A DNA stretch of 64,000 nt from Vibrio coralliilyticus (GCF_024449095.1 NZ_CP024627.1:186001-250000), one strand, 5' to 3'. Shown: positions 9,776 through 20,923, counted from the first letter of the stretch. The notes: generated from the sequence alone by a model not told the origin. Translations and numbers: made by a program.

Positions 9776-10738
9776 TTACTTATTTGAGCGAAGACTGATC
9801 TCACCACCAATATAGGTTTCTAAACCATTTTTCGTTTCTAAAAGTACCGCGCCTTGTTCGTTAATACCTCTAGCGAGCCCAGTGATCTCTCTCGGTCCCA
9901 TGAGCAGTTTAACTGGACGGTTGATGAAGTTATCCAGTCGGTTCCATCTTTCCACAAACCCGACCATTCCATATAGTTCATAATCAGTCAACGCTTTATG
10001 CAGTGTAGTTATCATGGAAATCGCGAGCTGGTTTCTATCAATATCCTGATTGTTTGCCACCTCAGAGAGACTAGACCAAGGTTGGTTAATACCTTCCGTC
10101 GAGTCTGACATCATCAAGTTGAGCCCCATACCTATTACAAGGTTGGCCGCTGCACCAGCCTGACCTGACATTTCGACCAGAATGCCTGCGAGCTTCTTAT
10201 CTTGATAATAGAGGTCATTCGGCCATTTTAACTTAACACCTGTCAGTCCCATTTCTTCGAGAGCTTCGACAATTGCTACGCCAACTACAAGGCTTAACCC
10301 CATCGCGGCTGCCATACCAGCATCTAAACGCCAAAACATCGATAGGTATAGGTTTGAGCCAAAAGGAGATACCCATTCTCGTCCTCGGCGACCTCTGCCT
10401 TTGGCTTGATACTCTGCAAGGCAAACTGACCCTGATTCTAAGCTATCGATTCTATCGAGTAGATATTGGTTGGTTGAGTCGATAATGGGGATTAGATCTA
10501 CGTGGTTAGCTAGGCTATTTTGGAGTATTTCCTGATCGAGTAGCTGGATAGGTTTAGCGAGTTGGTAGCCTTTTCCCTGCACGCGAAATACATCGACGCC
10601 CCAAGCTTGGATACCTTTGATGTGTTTACTTATCGCTGCTCGAGAGACGCCAAACTTCTCTCCAAGCTCCTCTCCCGAGTGAAAGCCTCCTTGAGATAAA
10701 GTCTTCAAGATAGAGAGCTTTACGGAATGTTCTTTCAT
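9776..10738 (-). CDS. birA: Bifunctional biotin--[acetyl-CoA carboxylase] ligase / biotin operon repressor
   Basis: A 320-residue BirA with both functions visible. The N-terminal winged helix (SGEELGEKFGVSRAAISKHIKGIQAWGVDVF, about 21-51) is the DNA-binding repressor part. The ligase domain carries the biotinyl-AMP loop GRGRRG at 114-119 and KWPNDLYYQDKKLAGILVEM at 171-190, and the C-terminal SH3-like domain (GLARGINEQGAVLLET) follows. It attaches biotin to the BCCP subunit of acetyl-CoA carboxylase and, when loaded with biotinyl-AMP, represses biotin genes. The start codon overlaps the murB stop by 4 bp (ATGA), so the two are translationally coupled, as in E. coli. Confidence 0.96.
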   Translation of the reverse strand: MKEHSVKLSILKTLSQGGFHSGEELGEKFGVSRAAISKHIKGIQAWGVDVFRVQGKGYQLAKPIQLLDQEILQNSLANHVDLIPIIDSTNQYLLDRIDSLESGSVCLAEYQAKGRGRRGREWVSPFGSNLYLSMFWRLDAGMAAAMGLSLVVGVAIVEALEEMGLTGVKLKWPNDLYYQDKKLAGILVEMSGQAGAAANLVIGMGLNLMMSDSTEGINQPWSSLSEVANNQDIDRNQLAISMITTLHKALTDYELYGMVGFVERWNRLDNFINRPVKLLMGPREITGLARGINEQGAVLLETKNGLETYIGGEISLRSNK

Positions 10739-11781
10739 TGCTGATTCTCCAATATCTCCTCAAGATTGGTTTCTGCCTGAGAGCCGATAAATCTTACCTC
10801 GTGTTCTAGGGTTATCTGGTACTTTTCAAACACAGTTTGTCGCACTGTAGCAGCTAATTTGACAACGTCCTTTGCTGTTGCGTTGTCTTTATTCACCAAC
10901 ACCAAGGCTTGCTTAGGGTGAACTTGAGCCCCGCCGATTTGATGGCCTTTCAATTGGCATTGATCTATTAGCCAGCCAGCGGCTACTTTTACGCCACCTT
11001 GTGTTGGATACGCGGCAATATTGGGGAATTGTTTACTCAAATTTTCGAACTGCTGGTTTGATACCACTGGGTTCTTAAAGAAGCTCCCTGCATTGCCTAG
11101 CTTGGTAGGGTCAGGCAGTTTTTCCGTTCGGATTTGGCAAACTCGTTCAAACACTTGCTGTGCGTTGAGGGGGGCGCTTTGCAGAGATTGAAGTGGGCCA
11201 TATTCGATATTCGCTGACCACTGCTTGGGGAGCTTTAAGCCAATCGCGACAACCATGACTTTCTGAAACAGCTCATGTTTAAAAATGGAGTCTCGGTAGC
11301 CAAATCGACATTCTTCAGTACTCAATCGCTTTGTATGGAAGGTTTCCAAACAAAGTATGTCGACGTATTCGCAAACATCTTTCAGTTCAACGCCGTAAGC
11401 GCCAATATTTTGAATTGGGGCGCTGCCAGCACAACCAGGAATAAGGGCGAGGTTTTCCAATCCATAATAACCTTGCTCAACGCTCCATTTGACTAAGCTA
11501 GGCCAATCTTCACCGCCTGCAATGTGCAGGTGCCAATGAGTGTCGCTTTCAGTGATTGACTTACCGAGTAAATTATTCACGACTACAACGCCTTGATAGG
11601 GTTGAGTAAATAAAACATTGCTGCCTTTACCCAAAATGAGCTTTGGAAGATCCAACCATTCTCGTTTTTGATAGGCTTGTTGAATCTCTTCAACGTTTGT
11701 CACTTCAACTAGGTAAGAGCAGGTTTGAGAAATGGAGAAAGTATGGAAGCGACTAAGATCTGCGTTAGCTAATATTTGCAT
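10735..11781 (-). CDS. murB: UDP-N-acetylenolpyruvoylglucosamine reductase
   Basis: MurB is the FAD/NADPH enzyme that reduces UDP-GlcNAc-enolpyruvate to UDP-MurNAc in cytoplasmic peptidoglycan precursor synthesis. The ATG complementary to 11779-11781 gives 348 residues (MQILANADLSRFHTFSI), matching the type I MurB length; an upstream GTG at 11811 is less likely. FAD-binding signatures LILGKGSNVLF at about 49-58 and IPGCAGSAPIQNIGAYG at about 114-130 are intact, as are the catalytic-region motifs CRFGYRDSIFK and NAGSFFKNP, the latter with the proton-donor Ser. It is followed by birA with a 4-bp overlap and then pssA on the same strand. Confidence 0.96.
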   Translation of the reverse strand: MQILANADLSRFHTFSISQTCSYLVEVTNVEEIQQAYQKREWLDLPKLILGKGSNVLFTQPYQGVVVVNNLLGKSITESDTHWHLHIAGGEDWPSLVKWSVEQGYYGLENLALIPGCAGSAPIQNIGAYGVELKDVCEYVDILCLETFHTKRLSTEECRFGYRDSIFKHELFQKVMVVAIGLKLPKQWSANIEYGPLQSLQSAPLNAQQVFERVCQIRTEKLPDPTKLGNAGSFFKNPVVSNQQFENLSKQFPNIAAYPTQGGVKVAAGWLIDQCQLKGHQIGGAQVHPKQALVLVNKDNATAKDVVKLAATVRQTVFEKYQITLEHEVRFIGSQAETNLEEILENQQ

Positions 11782-11840
11782 CGGATTTATTGAGTAATCT
11801 AAACTGCGCACATTCTACCTCAAATAAAGGTTGGGTGATA

Positions 11841-12266
11841 ATGAACGCCATGCAGATAGAACAGATTGATCCGCTAAAATTGCCTTTAGTCACGCGTTTG
11901 TATAAGCAGTTTTACCCATCCGGTAAGGCTAAAAAGGATGAGCTGACATTAGTAGGGTATCTCGATGATCAAATTGTGTCGGTTGTGCGCTTGAAAACGA
12001 TAGAAAATATCAGATTACTTACGGGTATGTTGGTTGTGCCTGATAAACGTCAACTCGGTTTAGGTCATCAATTGATGCAATATTGCTCTGCTAATATCCT
12101 TGCTGGTAGGGACTACTGTTTTGCTTACGAACACCTAGAAAATTTCTACGCTCAGCATGGGTTTGCAACAATAGAACCTTCAGGCTTGCCCGGTCAACTA
12201 AAAGAGCGGTTTCATCGTTACAACCGAAATAAGAAATTAGTTCCAATGCAATTCTTGCTGCAGTGA
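11841..12266 (+). CDS. GNAT-family N-acetyltransferase-like protein
   Basis: About 141 residues from the ATG at 11841, which has a GGTTGGGTG stretch upstream; an in-frame upstream start at 11790 would overlap the murB promoter side. The centre holds the GNAT fold: LLTGMLVVPDKRQLGLGHQLMQYC is strand 4 followed by the acetyl-CoA-binding Q/RxxGxG/A-like loop (KRQLGLGHQL). AYEHLENFYAQHGF matches the C-terminal strand 5/helix 4, where the Tyr is often catalytic. It should use acetyl-CoA; the acceptor is unknown. It diverges from murB, so the short gap between them must hold both promoters. Confidence 0.75.
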   Translation: MNAMQIEQIDPLKLPLVTRLYKQFYPSGKAKKDELTLVGYLDDQIVSVVRLKTIENIRLLTGMLVVPDKRQLGLGHQLMQYCSANILAGRDYCFAYEHLENFYAQHGFATIEPSGLPGQLKERFHRYNRNKKLVPMQFLLQ

Positions 12267-12339
12267 TGTATCAGTATATCAATGAGTTGCGTTATTAAGC
12301 CCGTGCGCAATAATGATTATTGTGATGAAAGGAAGTGAT

Positions 12340-12963
12340 ATGAAAAGCACGGAGAAAATTTTACAAGTCATCAAAACTCGTGGCGCTGTTACGGTTAAGG
12401 AGCTTGCACAAGAACTTGGTATGACCACTATGGGAGTCAGGCAGCACCTACAAAAGCTTGAGAAGAATGGGTTGCTATCATATGAAGATCGCAAGGCAAA
12501 GATTGGGCGTCCTACACGCCATTGGTTACTGACGGCCTTGGGCCATAAGCAGTTTGCGGATCGTCATGGAGAGCTGACTATCCAAGTGATTGATGCGGTG
12601 GAGCATCTATTTGGTGAGGATGGGCTCAAAAAAGTTGCAGAGGAACGCGAGCGGAGCACCTTTCTCAGCTATCAAATGCAACTTAGCGAATTGTCTGGAC
12701 TGGAACAGCGTTTGATTAAACTGGTGGAATTGAGACAGCAAGAAGGCTATATGGCGGAGCTTGAAGAGTGTAATAATCGCTATCTATTGATCGAAAACCA
12801 CTGTCCTATTTGTAATGCGGCGGTGCATTGTCCTTCTTTGTGTCAGTCTGAACTGAATGTGTTCCAGAAGCTTCTTGGAGACTTGTGTGTGATTACTCGG
12901 ACGGAGCACATCATCCAAGGACAACGTCGTTGTTGCTATGACATTACCCCTATTGAGCAATAG
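12340..12963 (+). CDS. Helix-turn-helix regulator with a Cys-rich C-terminus (SufR/iron-sulfur-type DeoR/ArsR-like)
   Basis: About 207 residues from the ATG at 12340, preceded by the strong site AAAGGAAG; an in-frame ATT/ATG cluster from 12313 lies upstream of that site. The N-terminal winged helix (GAVTVKELAQELGMTTMGVRQHLQKLEKNGLL) is followed by the wing KIGRPTRHWLLT. The C-terminal third has clustered cysteines: EECNNRY, NHCPICNAAVHCPSLCQ, GDLC and QRRCCYDI. This arrangement, with the LLGDL and GQRRCCYDITP context, resembles the SufR group, whose Cys residues ligate an iron-sulfur cluster that controls DNA binding. Metal or cluster sensing is therefore likely; target genes are unknown. Confidence 0.72.
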   Translation: MKSTEKILQVIKTRGAVTVKELAQELGMTTMGVRQHLQKLEKNGLLSYEDRKAKIGRPTRHWLLTALGHKQFADRHGELTIQVIDAVEHLFGEDGLKKVAEERERSTFLSYQMQLSELSGLEQRLIKLVELRQQEGYMAELEECNNRYLLIENHCPICNAAVHCPSLCQSELNVFQKLLGDLCVITRTEHIIQGQRRCCYDITPIEQ

Positions 12964-13068
12964 ATGTTCTCACTTATGAGAATGTGGAACTGTACATTTC
13001 CCTTTTTCTGTCGTTAATCTAAACTCTTTTTATGGTGGTGATAAAACTATCACTATATGGGAGGAATC

Positions 13069-13401
13069 ATGAGTGCGGCACTAATCAATCAAACTTTACC
13101 ATCTTTTGATGAGCTCATGGCTCTAGCACAAAATAACCCAGAAGAGTTTAATCGCTTTAAAAAGAATATGTGTAAGGAGATGATCAATTCTGCCTCTGAG
13201 GAAATGCAAGGGAGGTTGTGGGCCCAGCAAAGTCATATAGATAGGGTTGTTGGGCACTGTAAGAACCCGAATCACACCAATGTCGTGCTGATGCGAGAGT
13301 TAGTCAGTCAAATGGGTAAGTTCCATGAGGCTCTTGAAGGCGATGTTCTAGATAAGGAGTATAAGGATATTGATCTTATCGTTTTAGATGAGTGGCGCTA
13401 A
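13069..13401 (+). CDS. DUF3135 domain-containing protein
   Basis: A 110-residue soluble, mostly helical protein starting MSAALINQTLPSFDELMALAQNNPEEF, preceded by GGGAGGAATC, an excellent ribosome binding site that fixes the start at 13069. The sequence LPSFDELMALAQNNPEEFNRF and the later MQGRLWAQQSHIDRVV fit the small gammaproteobacterial DUF3135 family. No catalytic motif, signal peptide or membrane segment is visible. Its function is unknown. It stands alone, with its own promoter region upstream and a 100-bp gap before the Wzz-type gene. Confidence 0.75.
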   Translation: MSAALINQTLPSFDELMALAQNNPEEFNRFKKNMCKEMINSASEEMQGRLWAQQSHIDRVVGHCKNPNHTNVVLMRELVSQMGKFHEALEGDVLDKEYKDIDLIVLDEWR

Positions 13402-13503
13402 CACCTTGTGGCTTAAGTCAAACTAGTTGTCTATGTTCACAGTGTGGCCTCTATGTTACACTTCCGCGCTAAATAGAATTTCTGAAATAGTTGTTAGGGC
13501 TTT

Positions 13504-14667
13504 ATGGCCTTAAAAGGATTAAGTGTGAGCGGGCAAATTCAACAATCACCTCAAGAACAGCAATACTCACCTCAAATACCCTCTTCGTTTCAAAGCAATG
13601 ATGAGATTGACCTAAGAGAATTATTCAAGGCTCTTTGGGGTGGGAAGCTGATCATTATTGCTACAACAGTTTTATTTGCGATAGCAGCGGTGGCTGTTGC
13701 ATTGAATTCTCAAGAGTGGTGGTCTTCAAAAGCAAAAGTAGGTTGGGCGCAAGCGCAAGACATATCTGCATACAGGCAACAAGTGAAGCAGTTTCAGCCT
13801 GTTTTTGACATTTATCAAGACGATGGAACGGTTTTGGTGAGTGAAGAGCTTGATGAGTTAACTGATCCTGAGGTGCTATTTGGCAGGTTTGTTAGTGCTT
13901 TCAACTCGAGTGATAATAAGCGCCGCTTTTTGGACTCAAGTGAAGAGTTTCAGCAGTTTAAAGAAAAAATTAATGCTGAACTAAGTGGTGAGGCATTAAT
14001 TAAAGCGAGGAGAACTCTCTATTCCGAATGGTTTGATAAGATTGTTGCTAAAGAAGAAAACTCTAAAAATAAGCGGACGCCTTATAATATCAGTTTCCAG
14101 TCAACGACAAGTGAAAGCAGCTATCTACTGTTAGTGAATTATATTAAAGCGATTAAAGCTAAAGTACATCAAGATGCATTGAGTAATTTAAAGGCAATAG
14201 TATCAGCGAAAAAAAATGAGTTGGTACAACAAAAAAGAATCCTAGAAGTGCAAGCGAAGAACAGCTTACTCGTTGAGGCGGATAAGTCTCGCTATGCATT
14301 GAGTATAGCGCAAGCGGCAGGTATCACATCCCCGATTCAATCTCATGATAGTAGAGAGATTTTCGATATTAATATGGGGTCAAAAGCTCTAGCCGCTAAA
14401 TTAGATGTACTAAGTTCAATAAAAAACTTAAGCGTTATCGAACCTCGTCTTCAACAAGTTAATGCAAAACTGGAAATGTTGGATAACCTCAAAGTTAACC
14501 GCTCAATCCAGTTTCAAACCTTCCGTTTCTTAGAGGATGTTGAGCAGCCGATTACGCGTGATAAACCTAAACGTACTCTTATAGTAATCCTAGGTACCTT
14601 ACTTGGTGGTATGTTGGGTGTGGCTATCGTGCTGATACGCTTCGCCTTCCGCCGAGAGCTAGATTAA
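13504..14667 (+). CDS. Wzz/FepE-type polysaccharide chain-length regulator (isolated copy)
   Basis: A 387-residue polysaccharide co-polymerase. The N-terminal Wzz domain starts at IDLRELFKALWGGKLIIIATTVLFAI, where a motif and the first membrane helix (about 50-70) are combined. A long periplasmic helical region follows, and the second helix TLIVILGTLLGGMLGVAIVLIRFAF with the proline-containing run-in (ITRDKPKRT) closes it. It would oligomerise in the inner membrane beside Wzy and set the polymer length. It has no C-terminal tyrosine kinase domain. It is isolated between a DUF3135 gene and groES with its own terminator, and its C-terminus is nearly the same as that of the second Wzz at 48037-48999. 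Confidence 0.87.
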   Translation: MALKGLSVSGQIQQSPQEQQYSPQIPSSFQSNDEIDLRELFKALWGGKLIIIATTVLFAIAAVAVALNSQEWWSSKAKVGWAQAQDISAYRQQVKQFQPVFDIYQDDGTVLVSEELDELTDPEVLFGRFVSAFNSSDNKRRFLDSSEEFQQFKEKINAELSGEALIKARRTLYSEWFDKIVAKEENSKNKRTPYNISFQSTTSESSYLLLVNYIKAIKAKVHQDALSNLKAIVSAKKNELVQQKRILEVQAKNSLLVEADKSRYALSIAQAAGITSPIQSHDSREIFDINMGSKALAAKLDVLSSIKNLSVIEPRLQQVNAKLEMLDNLKVNRSIQFQTFRFLEDVEQPITRDKPKRTLIVILGTLLGGMLGVAIVLIRFAFRRELD

Positions 14668-14684
14668 ATAGAGACCGACTTCTA

Positions 14685-14715
14685 GCTGGATGACCTCCTA
14701 GTCATCCGGCTTTTT
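14685..14715 (+). terminator. Intrinsic terminator after the isolated wzz gene
   Basis: A 10-bp stem GCTGGATGAC / GTCATCCGGC (one G-U pair) with loop CTCCTA, followed by TTTTT. It lies 18 bp after the wzz stop. Confidence 0.88.
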
Positions 14716-14765
14716 CATTCTCAATAGCATCTAAGACCTAAATCACACAAAAATTCCTCCTTCCC

Positions 14766-14796
14766 CCTTGGGTTTCTCTTATCCGTCCTCATATAG
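14766..14796 (+). promoter_or_regulatory. Heat-shock (sigma-32-type) promoter of groESL
   Basis: CTTGGG at 14767-14772, a 14-bp spacer, and CCTCATAT at 14787-14794 resemble the sigma-32 consensus CTTGAA-N(13-15)-CCCCATNT. The same CCTCATAT element lies upstream of hslV. I found no CIRCE (HrcA) inverted repeat in this interval. Confidence 0.6.
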
Positions 14797-14860
14797 ACAT
14801 CATTAGGCTGTTATGGCCATTCATCATGTAAATATGGAAACTAATCAGGAGAGACGACCG

Positions 14861-15151
14861 ATGAACATTCGTCCATTACACGACCGAGTTATCGTAGAAC
14901 GCCAAGAAGTTGAATCTAAGTCTGCTGGTGGTATCGTTCTAACTGGTTCTGCTGCAGAGAAATCAACTCGCGGTGTAGTTCTGGCTGTGGGTAAAGGCCG
15001 CATTCTAGAAAATGGCTCTGTGATGCCACTGGACGTTAAAGTTGGCGACACTGTTATCTTCGCTGAAGGTTACGGTACTAAAACGGAAAAAATCGACGGT
15101 AAAGAAGTGCTAGTGATGTCTGAAAATGACATTATGGCTATCGTTGAGTAA
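14861..15151 (+). CDS. groES: Co-chaperonin GroES (Hsp10)
   Basis: The 96-residue GroES begins [18 protein letters not shown], after AGGAGAGACG, a strong ribosome binding site. It carries the mobile-loop region ([20 protein letters not shown], about 18-37), which contacts GroEL, and the C-terminal [14 protein letters not shown]. It forms the heptameric lid of the GroEL folding chamber in the cytoplasm. The upstream in-frame start at 14813 is discounted because the family N-terminus is MNIRPLHDR. It is followed after 75 bp by groEL, with no terminator between, so the two form the usual heat-shock operon. Confidence 0.98.
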   Translation: MNIRPLHDRVIVERQEVESKSAGGIVLTGSAAEKSTRGVVLAVGKGRILENGSVMPLDVKVGDTVIFAEGYGTKTEKIDGKEVLVMSENDIMAIVE

Positions 15152-15211
15152 TAGCAATCATTGAGTAATTTTTTGCTCAGGTTCAAAGACAAATCAAAAC
15201 GAAGAATTTAG

Positions 15212-16873
<1,662 letters not shown>

Positions 16874-16904
16874 TTACCCGTGAGCTACTTAGCTTAATAA
16901 GTAT

Positions 16905-16934
16905 AAACGGAGACTTTGGTCTCCGTTTTGTTTT
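16905..16934 (+). terminator. Intrinsic terminator of groESL
   Basis: The 10-bp stem AAACGGAGAC / GTCTCCGTTT with loop TTTG is followed by TGTTTT. It lies about 30 bp past the groEL stop. Confidence 0.9.
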
Positions 16935-17061
16935 GCCACAAAATAGCTTAGACATCGGTGTTAACAGTAACTCCACCTGTATGTGGTGTTATTATGTCTG
17001 AGTTTTCTAATGCAAATGGAAAGAGGACTGATTTTTCCATCGATTTATAATGGAGTGCGTT

Positions 17062-18231
17062 GTGAAAGTTGCGGTTGTTGGTACAGGTTATGTTGGTCTA
17101 TCAAATGCGATGTTGTTATCTCAAAATCATCAAGTGGTTGCTTTAGATGTGATTGAGCAAAAGGTGGAACTGTTGAACAACAAAATATCCCCGATTGCTG
17201 ATACCGAAATAGAAGAATTTTTGATAAATAAATCATTAGATTTTGAAGCAACGACAGATAGGGAGTACGCCTATGTCGGTGCCAAATTTGTAATTATAGC
17301 TACACCAACAGACTATGATCCAGAAACCAATTACTTTAACACTTCATCAGTAGAATCTGTTATTAAAGATGTGATGGAAATAAACCCTCAAGCAGTTATG
17401 GTTATCAAGTCTACGGTACCCGTTGGGTATACAGAGAGAGTTAAACAAGATCTGCAATGTAATAATCTCATCTTTTCACCAGAGTTCCTACGAGAAGGTA
17501 AAGCGCTTCACGATAACCTATATCCTTCGAGAATTATTGTCGGCGAACAGAGTGATCGTGCTCGTGAGTTTGCAAGTTTACTTATTGAAGGAGCCAAAAA
17601 ACAAGATATTGAAGTGCTACTAACCAACTCGACAGAAGCTGAAGCTGTTAAGCTATTCTCTAATACTTACCTAGCAATGCGCGTAGCTTACTTTAACGAG
17701 TTGGATTCTTACGCAGAAGCGCATGGGTTAGACGCTCGTCAAATAATACAAGGCGTTGGCTTAGATCCTAGAATTGGTAATCACTATAATAACCCTTCAT
17801 TTGGGTATGGTGGTTATTGTTTGCCCAAAGATACGAAACAACTTCTAGCTAACTACGAAGATGTCCCTAATAACATAATCGGAGCTATAGTTGAGGCTAA
17901 TCGTACACGTAAAGACTATATCGCTGAATCAATCTTAAAGCGTAATCCTCACACAGTGGGCATTTATCGACTAATTATGAAGTCGGAATCAGATAACTTT
18001 AGAGCTTCTTCTGTTCAGGGGATTATGAAAAGACTTAAAGCTAAAGGTATTTCAGTGATTGTCTATGAGCCTGTTTTGAAGGAACCGGAGTTCTTTAATT
18101 CAAAGGTCTATCAAAGCCTAGAGGAGTTTAAGTCTACAGCGGATGTCATCGTCTCAAATAGGATGGCGGATGAGCTTCTTGACGTTGTTGATAAAGTTTA
18201 TACAAGAGATCTGTTTGGCTCCGACTCTTAG
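17062..18231 (+). CDS. ugd: UDP-glucose 6-dehydrogenase family (nucleotide-sugar dehydrogenase)
   Basis: A 389-residue NAD-dependent dehydrogenase that should oxidise UDP-glucose twice to UDP-glucuronate, a capsule and lipopolysaccharide precursor. The Rossmann motif GTGYVG is at 7-12. The catalytic block [15 protein letters not shown] has the nucleophilic Cys at about 253, and [20 protein letters not shown] at about 194-213 contains the conserved Lys and Asn. I chose the GTG at 17062 because GGAG lies 6 bp upstream and the product then starts [15 protein letters not shown] like family members; an ATG at 17050 would add four residues. It stands alone between groEL and glpX with its own terminator, not within a polysaccharide cluster. 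Confidence 0.9.
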   Translation: MKVAVVGTGYVGLSNAMLLSQNHQVVALDVIEQKVELLNNKISPIADTEIEEFLINKSLDFEATTDREYAYVGAKFVIIATPTDYDPETNYFNTSSVESVIKDVMEINPQAVMVIKSTVPVGYTERVKQDLQCNNLIFSPEFLREGKALHDNLYPSRIIVGEQSDRAREFASLLIEGAKKQDIEVLLTNSTEAEAVKLFSNTYLAMRVAYFNELDSYAEAHGLDARQIIQGVGLDPRIGNHYNNPSFGYGGYCLPKDTKQLLANYEDVPNNIIGAIVEANRTRKDYIAESILKRNPHTVGIYRLIMKSESDNFRASSVQGIMKRLKAKGISVIVYEPVLKEPEFFNSKVYQSLEEFKSTADVIVSNRMADELLDVVDKVYTRDLFGSDS

Positions 18232-18246
18232 TCACAGTAGTGATTC

Positions 18247-18273
18247 AAACGGAGCCTTTAGGCTCCGTTTTCA
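18247..18273 (+). terminator. Intrinsic terminator of ugd
   Basis: AAACGGAGCC / GGCTCCGTTT with loop TTTA, then TT. The stem is very like that of the groESL terminator 1.3 kb upstream. Confidence 0.82.
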
Positions 18274-18325
18274 TATCTGATTTATAAGCAGAGGTTTATT
18301 TACTATCAAATAACTCTGCTAGAGG

Positions 18326-19333
18326 TTAGAGAATAATCTCTCTTACTTCAGCATCTTTGCGCTCAAGATAATGGGTGGATTTAATGCGGCGAATGGTACG
18401 GCAGTGACCTCGGATAAGCAGTGTTTCTGTGGTAGCAATGTTACCTTGGCGAGTAATGCCATCCAGCAGATCACCTTTAGTAATACCAGTTGCTGAGAAG
18501 ACCACATTATCACTCTTCGCCATGTCTTGCATGGTGAGTACGACATTGGCTTCTACACCCATTTCTTTACAGCGTGCTAGCTCTGCCGTGCCATAAATTC
18601 GGTTTTCTTCTGTATCGCCTTTAACTTCATGACGAGGCAGTAAACGGCCGTGCATGTCACCATCCAGAGCACGGATGACTGCAGCAGACACCACCCCTTC
18701 AGGTGCGCCGCCAATGCAGTACATTACATCGACTTCGCTGTCTGGCATGCAGGTTAAAATAGAAGCCGCTACGTCACCATCGGGTACAGCAAAGACACGT
18801 ACTCCCATTGCCTGCATCTCCGCAATCACCTGATCATGGCGGGGTTTAGCCAGTGTAATAACGACCAAAGTATCTAGGGTTTTATTTAGTGCTTGGGCGA
18901 TATTCTCTAGATTATCTCTCAGTGGTTTGTTGAGATCGATGCAGCCCTTCGCACCAGGCCCAACAACCAACTTTTCCATATACATGTCTGGTGCTTTAAG
19001 GAAACTGCCTTTTTCACCTGCAGCGAGGACTGCTAGGGCATTTGATTGACCCATAGCTGTCATGCGTGTCCCCTCAATAGGGTCAACTGCGATATCGATG
19101 TCATCACCGCCTAGGCCAACATTTTCTCCAATATATAGCATGGGGGCGTCGTCAATCTCGCCTTCACCAATTACGATTTCGCCACTGATCTCTGTTTTGT
19201 TAAGTAAGATTCGCATTACTTCAACGGCAGCACCATCGGCCGCATTTTTGTCACCTCGTCCTAGCCATTTATAACCAGCCAGTGCGGCGCCTTCAGTTAC
19301 TCGGGAAAATGCCATTGCTAAATCGCGTTTCAT
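18326..19333 (-). CDS. glpX: Class II fructose-1,6-bisphosphatase
   Basis: The 335-residue GlpX hydrolyses fructose-1,6-bisphosphate to fructose-6-phosphate in gluconeogenesis. It starts MKRDLAMAFSRVTEGAALAGY. It has the metal/substrate blocks GEGEIDDAPMLYIGE (about 57-71) and DIAVDPIEGTRMTAMGQSNALAV (about 79-101), and later the substrate-contacting CIGGAPEGVVSAAVIRALDGDMHGRL and GDLLDGI. Its length matches E. coli GlpX (336), and all key acidic residues of the Li+-sensitive phosphatase fold appear present. In vibrios it is not in the glpFK operon, and here it also stands alone, convergent with ugd. Confidence 0.96.
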   Translation of the reverse strand: MKRDLAMAFSRVTEGAALAGYKWLGRGDKNAADGAAVEVMRILLNKTEISGEIVIGEGEIDDAPMLYIGENVGLGGDDIDIAVDPIEGTRMTAMGQSNALAVLAAGEKGSFLKAPDMYMEKLVVGPGAKGCIDLNKPLRDNLENIAQALNKTLDTLVVITLAKPRHDQVIAEMQAMGVRVFAVPDGDVAASILTCMPDSEVDVMYCIGGAPEGVVSAAVIRALDGDMHGRLLPRHEVKGDTEENRIYGTAELARCKEMGVEANVVLTMQDMAKSDNVVFSATGITKGDLLDGITRQGNIATTETLLIRGHCRTIRRIKSTHYLERKDAEVREIIL

Positions 19334-19636
19334 GAGGACTCCAAATCTAGAGAATAGGGGAATGAATTAAACGCGCAGGATTTTAGCACATTCGTAAGTA
19401 AACGTTTGCTATTTTAGGCTAGTGAGATTGAACTCGATCAAAATGAGGTGCAAATCGCCAAAAAAATTACCCGCAACACTTCTCCGTCAGTACATTGTCA
19501 ATGTATGCTGTTTTTTTGACCGAATGATACGAAATATAGAATATAGGGCGTGTTTATCACTCTCTGCCTAAGTAGAATGAGAGTATTAGGTGGAGAAAGC
19601 TCTTCACAATAACCGGACAATACAAGGTAGGCTAAG
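19334..19636. other. Divergent intergenic region glpX/zapB
   Basis: About 300 bp with no open frame worth calling. It must hold the divergent promoters of glpX and zapB. AGGTAGGCTAAG directly before the zapB ATG is the probable binding site; I see no operator I can name. Confidence 0.5.
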
Positions 19637-19879
19637 ATGTCTTTTGAAGTACTAGAAAAACTAGAAGCGAAAATCCAAACTGCAGTTGACACCATTGCAC
19701 TTCTACAAATGGAAGTGGAAGAGCTGAAAGAAGAAAAAGAAAAGCTAGCTGTAGAAGCTAATGAGCTTCGCTCTAGCCGTGAAGAGATTGAACAGAAAGC
19801 ACAGCAAATGCAGCAAGAGCACTCTGCATGGCAGGAGCGTATCCGTAATCTGCTCGGTAAGATGGACGAAGTCGAATAA
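19637..19879 (+). CDS. zapB: Cell division factor ZapB
   Basis: The 80-residue ZapB starts [37 protein letters not shown] and is one continuous parallel coiled coil with heptad Leu/Ile/Val positions, as the family demands. It stacks at midcell and joins the FtsZ ring via ZapA and the chromosome terminus via MatP. The length equals the E. coli protein (81). It is monocistronic and ends in a strong hairpin shared with convergent metF. Confidence 0.95.
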   Translation: MSFEVLEKLEAKIQTAVDTIALLQMEVEELKEEKEKLAVEANELRSSREEIEQKAQQMQQEHSAWQERIRNLLGKMDEVE

Positions 19880-19895
19880 GTCCTGTCTTAATGAG

Positions 19896-19924
19896 AAAAG
19901 GGTTGGCTTGTGGCCAACCCTTTT
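19896..19924 (+). terminator. Bidirectional terminator between zapB and metF
   Basis: A 12-bp stem AAAAGGGTTGGC / GCCAACCCTTTT with loop TTGTG. A-run and T-run flanks let it serve both convergent genes. Confidence 0.9.
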
Positions 19925-19956
19925 ACGTTTGAGAGGAAGAGGAGTTACCAGACAGG

Positions 19957-20923
<967 letters not shown>

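Noticed and set aside
14716..14860. CIRCE operator (HrcA) upstream of groES
   Set aside because: No TTAGCACTC-N9-GAGTGCTAA-like inverted repeat is present; the sigma-32-type promoter is sufficient.
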